Source of the DNA: Anisus vortex
Lineage: Eukaryota > Mollusca > Gastropoda > Planorbidae
Assembly (NCBI GenBank): GCA_949126835.1
Contig: OX421497.1
Coordinates: forward strand, 31,461,742 to 31,525,741
DNA length: 64,000 nt
Reading direction: 5' to 3'
Part shown: one piece after another, positions 12,560-22,190 of the stretch
Numbering within the stretch: the first letter of the stretch is position 1
How the letters are laid out: every line of letters starts with the position of its first letter
Notes under the pieces: generated by a model
What the model was told of the DNA's origin: nothing
Seen by the model: the letters and a program-made list of their open reading frames with translations, nothing else
Databases searched by the model: none
Position numbers and translations under genes: made by a program

Positions 12560-13590
12560 ATGTAATCTTAAAACTTTAAAGCAAAAATTGAAACATGACG
12601 TTTAGTGGGTGTAGATATTGCCTCTCCCAAAATAGTTATTATATTAATGATTTAAATAATTTTGGTAATTATATTAAGACTTTTAAATTTTATTACACTT
12701 TTATTATTATCTTATTATAGTATCCCTTATTAGAGTTTGAATATGGGCCAAGGAGATCAATATATAATAATAATGATATAAAATGTTAAGTGCTTAGGGC
12801 CTATATGCGCTACCACGCTACAAATAATACAAATAATATAACCACTAACAGTGGCCGGGTGAGTCTTTATTGTTAGCATTAGTATTTCGTTGTTGTTGAG
12901 AGCTAGTTCAGTCATTGTAGATGTTGTGTGTGTGTGTGTGAGGGGGGGGGGCGAGGATGAGTGTATGTACACAGTAACAAGTCGCATTAATTGATAATGT
13001 TCAGCTTTTCTAACAGCGTACTGACCATTTCAACAGTTTCTAGTGTTGTATAGCCTACATGCCAATAAGCTATACAAAATATATCAAGAAAAAAGGCTAT
13101 ACTCAATATACAAGCCAGTAGACCTAATATAGCAGCCAGTAGACTCAATATACCAGGCAGTATACACAATAAACCAGCAGAGTCAAAGCCATACATTTTT
13201 TCCATGGTAAAGGGGGGGGGAAGGGGGCTAAACTTTCGCGTGACAGACAAATCTACAAAATTTTCGGTGAATTTAGTAGACCTACATATTAAAAAGAAAA
13301 AAGCTGTTGGAAAATTTTTTTTCTTCTTCATGTTTTTCTGGATGCCCCTTTGTACCCAAGGAAAGAGTCCACAATTCGGGATGTGATTTTGTTGAGGTAT
13401 TCTAAAACAATTCCAGGGGGTGCCTGACCTCCCCCCCCCCCCCAAGCCCCACTCGCTATCTCATAACCCAACTTTCAACCGCCTTTCACACTACACACAC
13501 GCCGGGTCACCCCGTCATCATTCGCCCACTATAAAAACAACTCACAACAAACACACAAACACGCTACTGACGGACAACGCTCCGTGACAA
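12560..13590. other. Spacer between duplication blocks
   Basis: There is no supported gene. It contains a GT/G-rich stretch near 12925-12950, a 21-bp minisatellite (13101-13183), and G- and C-runs near 13211 and 13431. A hydrophobic reading frame on the minus strand here derives from the minisatellite and low-complexity DNA. Confidence 0.6.
13101..13183 (+). repeat. 21-bp minisatellite, four units
   Basis: The units start at 13101, 13122, 13143 and 13164, with consensus ACTCAATATACCAGCCAGTAG and several substitutions per unit. The 21-bp period preserves reading frame, which explains the long hydrophobic shadow frame. Confidence 0.75.
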
Positions 13591-13884
13591 CAGTTAACTA
13601 TCATTGTAAATCCTCCCCATGTCCATACAGTAAAGGAAAAAATGTAATAAAACATTTGGTTTATCTAACAACATTTTGGCAAATATAACAAAAAAAGTAA
13701 AACTAAAATACCCTGAGCTAACCGACCTCAGATACACTCTGCTCCCCCCTCAACCTACCTTTACCAACACACTATATAGCAGTATTGAACAACTGAAAAA
13801 GACATGTCTTTGTCTGGCATTGACTGCAAGAGAGCAAACAGCTCTGCAGACTGGCTAAAAGAAGAAGAAGAAGAAAAAACTCAC

Positions 13885-14150
13885 ATTTAATCTAACATTA
13901 GTTACTCCTATACTAGAAAATGCTTCATTTAAATGGGATACATCACGACTAAAGCAATTATAAGCTTCAAAGCTAAATTTAAAATCAATATTCCTAGCAA
14001 ACACTGTGTAACACCATTTATAAAACGACAACATTATATCGTAAAGTAAAAAACAAACATAAATAAGTAATTTAGACATAAAGCGTTAACTGCTAGTTGT
14101 GAAACACAACACAGAAAACTATTTAAACAACCCCTCAAACGTTTTCTATA
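13885..14150 (+). mobile_element. Decayed LINE 3' fragment in block B
   Basis: This is the counterpart of the relic at 6680-6930: AATCTAACATTAGTTA, ACTAGAAAATGC, then TAAAGCGTTAACTGCTAGTT and AAACACAACACAG. It is a degenerate jockey/CR1-like end with no open frame. Confidence 0.5.
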
Positions 14151-14189
14151 CATAATCTTATATAATATGCATTTATCTGTATTTTTTTA

Positions 14190-14500
14190 CTCCCGTTCTC
14201 TTAGTTGCTGCAGTCTGCCTTCTGTCTGCTTGTAAAACTTTGCATCAATTTTTCGACCACTTCCCTTCGACCAATAAAGCTGAAACTTGGGCAGCAGACT
14301 TGTGGCGACTAACAATACATTCTATCAATTTTCAGTTTAAAAAATTAATTATACTATAATTTTGATTTTTAACGGTTTGTTTTGGTTTTACGCTGAAAAT
14401 GCCGGTCCAAATTTTAATGTTTTTTCGTCACAAAGCTAGAAAAAACAAAGGATGCGCTGATATTATTTTTATGACGTCATCAAACTTGGCGCTCTAGCTT
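14190..14500 (-). repeat. Dispersed repeat family R1, copy 3
   Basis: The complement of 1-290 can be followed through GCAAAACTTTGC, ACCACTTCCC, CTAACAATACATTCTATC and CACAAAGCTAGAAA. Block A has no such sequence at the equivalent place (about 6950-6965). This copy was therefore inserted after the duplication, or lost from A. Confidence 0.6.
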
Positions 14501-15268
14501 TGTGAATGAAGGGAAAAAATTAATTCATGTTTACATTCGTGTCGTATTATAAAATTTGCGGGCATTGTTTTTGTTAAAGATGTACAAATGTTCAAGGTTA
14601 GTTTACAAAGAAAGGGAGTATGATAAAAACTTGTTTTTTATGGGTTAGTTTTTACATTTTGTTTTTTGGTCACACAATTTTGAATTTATCTTAATACAAA
14701 TGGTAGTCTTCAGAAGAGTTTTCACACACAAAAGCATGTTAAGATAAATGAATAAACATTTTCACAAAAACGTATGATGGTAAGCAAACAGGATAACATA
14801 TTTGAAGGGGAGGAGGGGCTGGTTATAAGGGAATTGTGATGAATGTTTGAAAAAAATGCTTTGTGGTCATCGGCAACGAGTCTATGGGCCAAGTTTAAGC
14901 TCGATAGGATTACGGTAAGTGGGTCATTTGGCCTGATTTTGCCAGCCAGAATGAAAGAAAAAAAAGGCCACAAAGAAACAGTAGCGAAGTTAATATTCAG
15001 GATACCAATATTGAAAAAACCTAAAAAACTAACTTTTTAGAATTAATCTTTTATAATATGACTTTTTGGTTGCACTTATAGTATTGTTTTTTTTTCTGGT
15101 AAAAACTTTTTAATTTATCCCCACAAGGTATCGAAAAAATAGAGACTAAACACTTTTTTCAATGTCCAGCAAATACATTGTAATGGCATCCGGGCACGGA
15201 CTGGGTTAACTGAACAATCTGAATACTTATAAACAATCAAAAACTTGATATGATTTAACAACTAAATA

Positions 15269-15417
15269 AATGGGCCGTATTGCTGATGAGAGTTAACACC
15301 CTTGCCCCTTATACAAGTCAATCTTTTATGACTGACTTGTAATTTACAAGTCAGTCATAAAAGATTGAATTGTATAAGGGGCAAGGGTGTTAACTCTCAT
15401 CAGCAATACGGCCCATT
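15269..15417. mobile_element. 149-bp near-perfect palindrome (foldback MITE candidate)
   Basis: Arms of 74 bp (15269-15342 and 15344-15417) are exact reverse complements apart from one mismatch (ACAAGTCAA against ACAATTCAA), with a single-base centre at 15343. The outer ends read AATGGGCCGTATTGCTGATG. Block A lacks it, so it entered copy B after the duplication or replaced a short segment there. No target duplication is clear and there is no coding capacity. Confidence 0.9.
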
Positions 15418-15826
15418 CGCAATATTTAATTTTAACAGAATATTAAAATAAGGGCGTCAACTCAAACATTAGTACTGTTAATACTGGTAACATGTTTTAA
15501 TTTGTACTTGTTTATAAGGTTACGTTTGCATTGTCTCTGGTGGCTTACTATTTACCTGTTTATAGATTTATAGTGATTCATACTTTAACCCATGTTGACA
15601 AGTAACACTGTTTATATAAATTCAAATACAACAGATAGTTCAGCAGGTCGTCTCACATATTTCAATCAGTGGTTCATACTTCAGGCATGATTTCGAGTAA
15701 CACTGTTTATATTCATTCTAATCCCTAAGAGGTATATTGTCATTAATTGACGTATTTTTCATGACCCAATTTTAAGAGCATAATATCCGGGAACAGGTAG
15801 ACCGTACCGATACCATAACTGTAAGG

Positions 15827-15834
15827 TATATAAA
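15827..15834 (+). promoter_or_regulatory. TATA box of Kazal gene B
   Basis: TATATAAA lies 66 bp upstream of the Kazal B ATG, within a segment conserved with copy A (GGAACAGGTAGACCGTAC and AACTGTAAGGTATATAAAC). Confidence 0.7.
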
Positions 15835-15892
15835 CACACGTAGCAGACATTATATACGTTTTCTATAACAACACGGTAAGGAAGATTTAAAG

Positions 15893-16435
15893 ATGTTATA
15901 CAAATTTATCTTAATTTCTTTGGCAACATTTTTCATCATCTCTAAAGGTAAACTTTCTTCTTGTTACGCGTTACTTTAAATAAGTATATAAAGATTACTG
16001 CTATAATTTGTATATGTGAAAGTCGGTCTAGTGACGATTTCCCAATTATTATTTTGCTTCATCCACTTAATTCTAAGAAAAAACGAAACAACTAAACATT
16101 AATCAGTATAAAGGAAATTACCAGAAAATCATTTAAAACATTTTTTTTTAAATATTAGACTTACAAATAACCAAAGACTATAGTCTTTTATATAACGTAG
16201 GCCTATACTATAATTAAACTGTGTAAGATATAATATATTATAGGACTATCCTGTCCTTACGTTTGATAAGGCTGACAATCGAAATAATAATAATAATAAA
16301 AACTTGTCGACTATAATTACGATTGCAGTATTTGCCAAAGGAATAACGCACACACATATACATAAAAACTATTTAACAAAAAATAATAATAATGAGGTGG
16401 CCAAAAGGGTATTCTGGACACCATAATTTAATAAT

Positions 16436-16470
<35 letters not shown>

Positions 16471-19400
16471 GAATGTTTTCTTTGCATGTCTCTTAAGAGC
16501 CCGATTGTTTTAGGCCATGGTTTAATGTTGGGTTGCTGGTACTGTTTAATAATAATCTGTGTAATATAATCTGTTACAGGTTTTAAAGGTTGTTATCGCC
16601 GGGGGTGGTAGTGGGGATAAGCTCCCACTTCCTATAAAATGCTCCCACTGGCATGCGTCTCAAATAGCCTCTGACAACTAAGTCCAGCTCCTGGCCTTCC
16701 CGAGTGGCTTAGCTACTAAGCCCGGCAAAACCGTTTCTACTAACAGGAGAAGGGGCATGGGCGTTCCACTGGCGCCTCAAAACCAGTCGCTTCGGGCAGA
16801 TGGGGCTCGTTAACCTTGGATGGTAGCCTATCTAGGAGAAGGATACTCTGACTCCAAACCACCGCTGCCTTGCGGCTTACCCCTGCATGGGAAAGGCTAA
16901 GGGAGTAAACCCTGACAAAAAATCAGGAGCTGGAGTCCCTAAGGCGGTTTGACTTTGTATCGTCATCACCGGCAACTCCTGCAGCGCATCTGAAGCCAAG
17001 ATGTATCGACTCTGTCGCTCCCTTGGATCCGTCAGCTGCGAGGAGAGGGGGGGCCTGCTGCATGGGCACCAGCTGGCTCTCCATATTATTTTGCCCAGGC
17101 ACTGTAGCTCAACTGGAGAGGACACTCCAGCGTCATCGCAAGATGCCGACCCAACACGGGAGGGGGCAGTTACCGGTTATAAGCTCGTCCGATTGGCGAA
17201 GGAAACGAGCGCCAGGGGTCCCCTTCGACGGTGGGAGAGGTCATCGTACCTCAATGGATGGCTACCGCCCGCCTCAAGCTGGGCAGCCCCCAGCCAGTTA
17301 GGTGTCGTCTCGCCATGGCTTACCTGCCCCACTGGGTGCGTGGGGATCAGAGAGGCATCTCTCAAAAAGTAGGCCAAAAAACAACCGCACCAGGCAACTC
17401 AAAAACAAGAAAGAAGCATCCAGCTCTTCGTTTTGCTAGCTGGAACGTCAGGACCATGTGTCCCGGCCTCACCCCAAACCCCCAACAAATAGACGATGCA
17501 AGAAAGACTGCCGTTATTGATAGGGAACTTTCGCGACTCAACGTTGACATTGCCGCTCTGCAGGAGACCCGGCTGGCTGACAACGGTACCATCAGGGAAG
17601 CCAACTACACCTTCTATTGGCAAGGGAAGCCTACGGACCAACCAAGACAGCACGGAGTCGGCTTTGCTGTGAGAAACACGCTTGTCAGCTCCACAGAGCC
17701 TCCCACAACAGGCACAGATAGACTACTCTCCCTCCGATTGTCAACCTCTTCTGGCCCAGTCAATATCTTCAGTGTGTACGCCCCAACCCTCCACTCTACC
17801 GATGAGGATAAAGATCAGTTCTACCAAGCCCTGGATGAAGCGATATCCAGGATATCCAGCACTGAGAGCCTTTACCTTCTTGGAGACTTCAATGCAAGAG
17901 TAGGAGCTGACCAGAAAGCCTGGCCCACATGCCTCGGAAACTTTGGAAGGGGAAATATAAATGAAAATGGTCAGAGACTGCTTGAGCTCTCGTGCCATCA
18001 CGGTCTGTGCGTGACCAACACCTACTTCAAGTGCAAAGAAATACACCAGGTGTCGTGGAGACACCCTCGCTCTCGCCACTGGCATCAACTTGATCTTGTC
18101 CTAACTAGAAGAGCGGACATTGGCAGCGTCCTCCTCACACGTAGTTACCATAGTGCAGACTGCGACACGGACCACGCCCTCGTGGCGAGCAAGGTGCGCC
18201 TAACGCCGAAGAAGTTGCACCACTCAAAGAAGAAGGGCCGCCCACGCATCAACACCAGCTGTGTCAGAAACCCCGAGAAAACCCAACAGCTCATTAGCAT
18301 ACTCGACGGCGCCCTCAAAGTGGAAACAGCTGATGACACCATCAACTCCAAGTGGCCACGCCTCCGCGACGCCATGTACAACGCAGCCATCACTGTTTAC
18401 GGGAAGAAAGAGCGGAAGAATGCTGACTGGTACGAGGCCCATTGGGAGGAAATGGAACCCGTGACAGAGGCTAAGAGAAAGCCCTTCTGGCCTACAAGGC
18501 TAAGCCTAGCCCCAGTACACTACAAGCTCTACGGACTGCCAGGAGCAAAGCCCAGCAGACTGCCCGTCATTGTGCCAACACCTACTGGCTGAATATCTGT
18601 GACAGCATTCAGACAGCTGCCGATACAGGCAACGCAAGAGGGATGTACGAGGGCATTAAGAAGGCAATAGGTCCAACCCCTTCTAAGACAGCCCCCCTCA
18701 AGTCCAAAACAGGCGAGGTTATCACCGATCCGGAAAGGCAGATGCAGAGGTGGGTAGAGCATTACCTCGAACTGTACGCAACGCAGAACACTGTAACAGA
18801 CTCCGCTCTCAGAGCGATATCAGACCTGCCGGTCATGGAGGAGCTTGACACTCCACCCACTTTGGATGAGCTCAGCAAGGCCATCGACCGTCTCGCCTGC
18901 GGTAAAGCACCTGGGAGCGACGGAATCCCACCAGAAGTACTAAAGTGCGGGAAACCAGCCCTGCTACAGCAACTTCACGACCTCCTATGCCTTTGCTGGG
19001 AACAGGGTTACATTCCACAAGATATGAGAGACGCTAACATCATCACTTTGTACAAAAACAAAGGTGACAGGAGTGACTGTAACAACTATCGGGGCATCTC
19101 CCTCCTCAGTATCGTTGGTAAAGCGTACGCCCGCGTCATCCTTAACCGCCTGCAGACCCTCGCTTCACGCATCTACCCAGAGTCACAGTGTGGCTTCAGG
19201 GCTGGTCGATCAACGGTTGACATGATCTTCTCACTACGCCAGCTCCAGGAGAAGTGTCAGGAACAGCAGATGCCACTCTATATAGCCTTCATCGACCTCA
19301 CAAAGGCATTTGATCTGGTCAGCCGAGGCGGACTATTCAGCTTGCTGCAGAAGATTGGATGTCCCCCACACATGCTTGCGGTGGTCAGGTCCTTCCACGA

Positions 19401-21603
19401 CAACATGCACAGCACTGTCTGCTACAATGGCGCAACCTCCAAGGAATTCCCAGTCAGCAGCGGAGTAAAGCAGGGCTGCGTCCTCGCGCCTACACTCTTC
19501 GGCATCTTTTTCTCCATGCTCCTCCAACACGCCTTCAAGGACTGCAGCGAGGGTGTTTTCATTCACACCAGGTCTGATGGCAAGCTCTACAACATAGCGC
19601 GTCTTCGTGCCAAGACCAAAGTCAAAAAGGTCCTCATTCGAGAGATGCTCTTCGCTGATGATGCAGCGTTGACATCACACACCGAAGACGGACTCCAGCA
19701 GCTCGTAACTTGCTTCTCTCAGGCATGCAAGGAGTTCGGCCTGACTGTAAGCCTGAAAAAGACTAACGTCATGGCACAGGGCACGGAGACCCCTCCAAAC
19801 ATCGTCATCGATGGACACACCTTGGAGGTTGTCGAGAGCTTCACATACCTCGGGTCCATTATCTCGAGTTCACAGTCCATCGACTTGGAGATAAACAGCA
19901 GGATCGCCAGGGCAGCCACAGTCATGGCCCAACTAAAACAGCGAGTGTGGGACAATTCCAGCCTCACCGAGAGGACCAGACTGCGCGTCTACCACGCCTG
20001 CGTACTCAGCACTCTCCTGTATGGCTGTGAGTCATGGACCACCTACGCGAGGCACGAGAAGAAACTCAACAGCTTCCATATGAGGTGCCTACGGAGAATA
20101 CTGCAGATCAAGTGGCAGGACAGGGTCTCCAACACAGAGGTGCTGGGGAGAGCCAACATGAGCAGCCTTCACGCTGTGCTCAGTGAGAAACGCCTCAGGT
20201 GGCTCGGCCATGTGAAAAGGATGAATGCAGGTCGCATTCCTAAAGACCTCCTCTATGGAGAACTGGTCGAAGGCCACCGGAAGATAGGGCGCCCAAAACT
20301 GCGATTCAAGGACCTTTGCAAAAGAGACCTGAACGAGAGCTCAATTGACCTTGACACATGGGAATGCCAAGCTTCTGACCGACCAACTTGGAGGCTCGCA
20401 GTCAGGCTTGGCACATCCCGCGCAGAAACTGGGCGCATGGAAGCTGCCATCCAGAAAAGAGCGAGGCGGAAGGTTCCTTTACAACAGCCATCCACCTTCA
20501 AATGCCTGAAGTGCGGCAGGGATTGCCACTCCCGAGTTGGCCTCCACAGCCATTCTCGGCGGTGCAGCTGGTCACCTTTGCCGTGAAGCTACACCATCGT
20601 CTCTTGGAGACGGACGGATGCCGACGATAATCTGTTACAGTACAGTAAAACAGAGTTTGTTTTTCGCCCCAAATGAAAAACAACAACAAGTAAATTGCTT
20701 TTTTTTCTGTTTTTATACACATTATTTTTAAAAATTCATATTCAGAATTGCATTGTGGGAAGTGGACTAAACGGTAGTACACAGAGGTAGAGGGATGGGA
20801 GGAGTGGGCGAAAGGAGGGGCGATATAGTGTGGTTGAGCGTGGGGGGGGGGGGAAGGGAAGGTATTATGTAGTTGGGTTTTAAATGGTGTTTAGCTGTAG
20901 ATTTTCCTGATTTGTTCGGGTAACCCATTCCCTGTCCGGATTCTACTGATGTGTTTGTCCTTACGCAAGGAATAAACAACAAAGTGCTTTTATTCCTAAC
21001 CCCGAGTATTGTAATAGATTATTATTGTGTTGCATTTCTAAGATACAAGTCCTGTTTTACTATTTTTCTTATCTTATACATTACAGACGCTCCTTCTATG
21101 AAGAAGATTTTCTCTTTGCCTCCCCGACTCCTTGCATTTTCCCCTAGTGTTTCTAGGTTTAGTGTCTTAACCCTTCCCGTACCGACCTACTTCTATCTAT
21201 GCTGCCTTCAGTTCCGCTATATACGCGCCCGGGACTGAAAGGGTTAACTATTGAGGTTCCACTTGCCAGTAATGAATATTCACAAACCTTTTTTTTTAAA
21301 ATGTTGTTTAAAATGTTTCTTCGAATATTTCAATTTTATTGTACTATTTGAAAAGGGATGCACGTTTGTGGCGTTTATATTTATTTCAAAATGTACCAAT
21401 GTTGAAATATTGTTAAAGGTGTAGCCAAAAAGGAGGTCACTAACTGCAGACAGGATGTTCAATGTCAGGACGTTCACCGGCCAGTGTGTGGGACAGACGG
21501 GATCACCTACGGTAACGGCTGCTATATGTACGTAGAGACTTGCGGACGTGTGAAGGTCAACTACACCGGAGTTTGTGGTAGCCCCGAGAGTTCTCACATA
21601 TAA
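15893..21603 (+). CDS. Secreted single-domain Kazal inhibitor, copy B (79 aa, two exons)
   Basis: Paralogue of the gene at 9832, in the same orientation. Exon 1 is 15893-15947 (55 nt, phase 1), a signal peptide starting MLYKFIL. Exon 2 is 21419-21603 (185 nt) after TTAAAG. The total is 240 nt with no break. All six Kazal cysteines and the VCGTDGITYGNGC core are kept. P1 is Asp, as in copy A, but the next-but-one residues change from Tyr-Ser to His-Arg. The N-x-T sequon at residue 66 is kept (N-Y-T). One codon is lost near the C-terminus. The 5471-bp intron contains a complete LINE on the same strand, an antisense LINE scrap and a piggyBac-like MITE. Whether the enlarged intron is still spliced efficiently is unknown. 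Confidence 0.85.
17231..18592 (+). pseudogene. RTE LINE endonuclease part of the ORF
   Basis: This frame holds an exonuclease/endonuclease/phosphatase-type domain. Visible motifs are FASWNVRT at about residues 67-74, LQETR near 110, GDFNAR near 218 and a C-terminal DTDHALV near 315. The frame ends at 18592 in a short unrelated tail. The reverse-transcriptase frame is open upstream to at least 18481, so the break lies near the short A-run at 18478-18480 and looks like a one-base loss. The exact start codon is uncertain. It encodes the target-nicking activity of the element. Confidence 0.85.
18643..20586 (+). pseudogene. RTE LINE reverse-transcriptase part of the ORF (647 aa from first Met)
   Basis: Reverse transcriptase with recognisable blocks: GSDGIPPEVLK near residue 93, the fingers NNYRGISLLS near 147, the palm FIDLTKAFD near 219, GVKQGCVLAPTLF near 277 and the catalytic FADDAAL near 338. 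The C-terminus carries a CLKC...H...H...C cluster that may be a nucleic-acid-binding knuckle. The upstream endonuclease is in a different frame. This copy therefore cannot make the usual fused polyprotein without frameshifting, although each half is uninterrupted. Confidence 0.9.
21070..21105 (-). mobile_element. Short antisense LINE 3'-end scrap
   Basis: On the minus strand it reads GAAGGAGCGTCTGTAATG then TATAAGATAA, the same terminus as the jockey/CR1-like LINEs ending near 31092 and 62388. It is absent from the equivalent place in copy A (near 11125-11150). Confidence 0.6.
21167..21247. mobile_element. 81-bp piggyBac-like MITE at a TTAA site
   Basis: TTAACCCTTCCCGTACCG at the left and GGGACTGAAAGGGTTAA at the right form inverted ends with TTAA at both borders. 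Copy A shows the empty site: GATTTAACTATTGG (near 11169) against ...GGGTTAACTATTGAGG here. TTAA duplication and CCCTTT-type termini are characteristic of piggyBac elements. There is no transposase. Confidence 0.8.
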
Positions 21604-22190
21604 CACTGGACAGTGGTCTAACATAGACTGACTAGTGGTATAATACTCATGACATATACTACTGGACAGTGGTCTGTTTGAACATAGACTGACTAGTGGT
21701 ATAATACTCATGACATATAACACTGGACATTGGGCTGTTTGTACATAAACTCACTAGAGTTATAATACTCATTTACAGGCATTGACAATTCATTTATTGT
21801 GATGTTACTTTAAAATTTAAGAAAATGATTTCAACTCAATTATTTGTATAATATACTAAAAGAATGGATATTTAAGCGATGTAAGCACATGAAAATGTAT
21901 TTCTTTCAATCTTTCATGTTAATTTAACCATTATTCTACTTATAAAAATACACTACAATTGTTTCGATACATTTTTGAAAGTTGAAACAGTTGTTTTTTT
22001 TTTGTTGGCTGAATCGTTTAGTTTCTTTTATTTTTAATTTTAATAGTTCATGATAATAGGCTTTAGGCTTAAACGAATTTTTTTTTGTAAAGTAAGGGAC
22101 ATAATCATGTTAAATTAAATCCTAAAATTACTTAGAGGAGTTGTGCCGTATTACTTGTAAATTCTGAAACATTTTAGTGTAGTCTAGAGC

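Larger units (their letters stand above)
6570..12560 (+). repeat. Tandem duplication block A (carries the first Kazal gene)
   Basis: From about 6570 the sequence aligns in order with 13590-24610. Shared landmarks include a degraded LINE end, the GCTCGATAGGATTACGG segment, the promoter, both Kazal exons, the intron, and the 3' flank ending near TGTGTTCTTGAAC. Copy A lacks the large insertions of copy B and carries an insertion of its own at about 7302-8952. Boundaries are approximate and set by where similarity fades. Confidence 0.8.
16580..20626 (+). mobile_element. RTE-type LINE, apparently full length, with 14-bp target duplication
   Basis: The 4047-bp element is bracketed by perfect copies of ATAATCTGTTACAG at 16566-16579 and 20627-20640. 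It starts GTTTTAAAGGTTGTTATC and ends GACGGATGCCGACG without a poly(A) tail. The body encodes an AP-type endonuclease followed by reverse transcriptase, with a C-terminal cysteine/histidine cluster. The endonuclease-RT arrangement without a gag ORF, and the R-W-L-G-H-V-K-R-M signature near the C-terminus, fit the RTE superfamily. Bases 16580-17230 form a GC-richer leader with no convincing protein. It sits in sense orientation inside the Kazal B intron. Confidence 0.9.

Noticed and set aside
12987..13445. 152-aa minus-strand frame with a hydrophobic stretch
   Set aside because: The hydrophobic part comes from the 21-bp minisatellite and the rest from homopolymer-rich DNA; there is no homologue in the duplicate block and no gene signals.
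17001..17372. Overlapping frames in the RTE LINE leader
   Set aside because: Several frames are open because the leader is GC-rich; none has a recognisable domain, and the endonuclease frame begins downstream.
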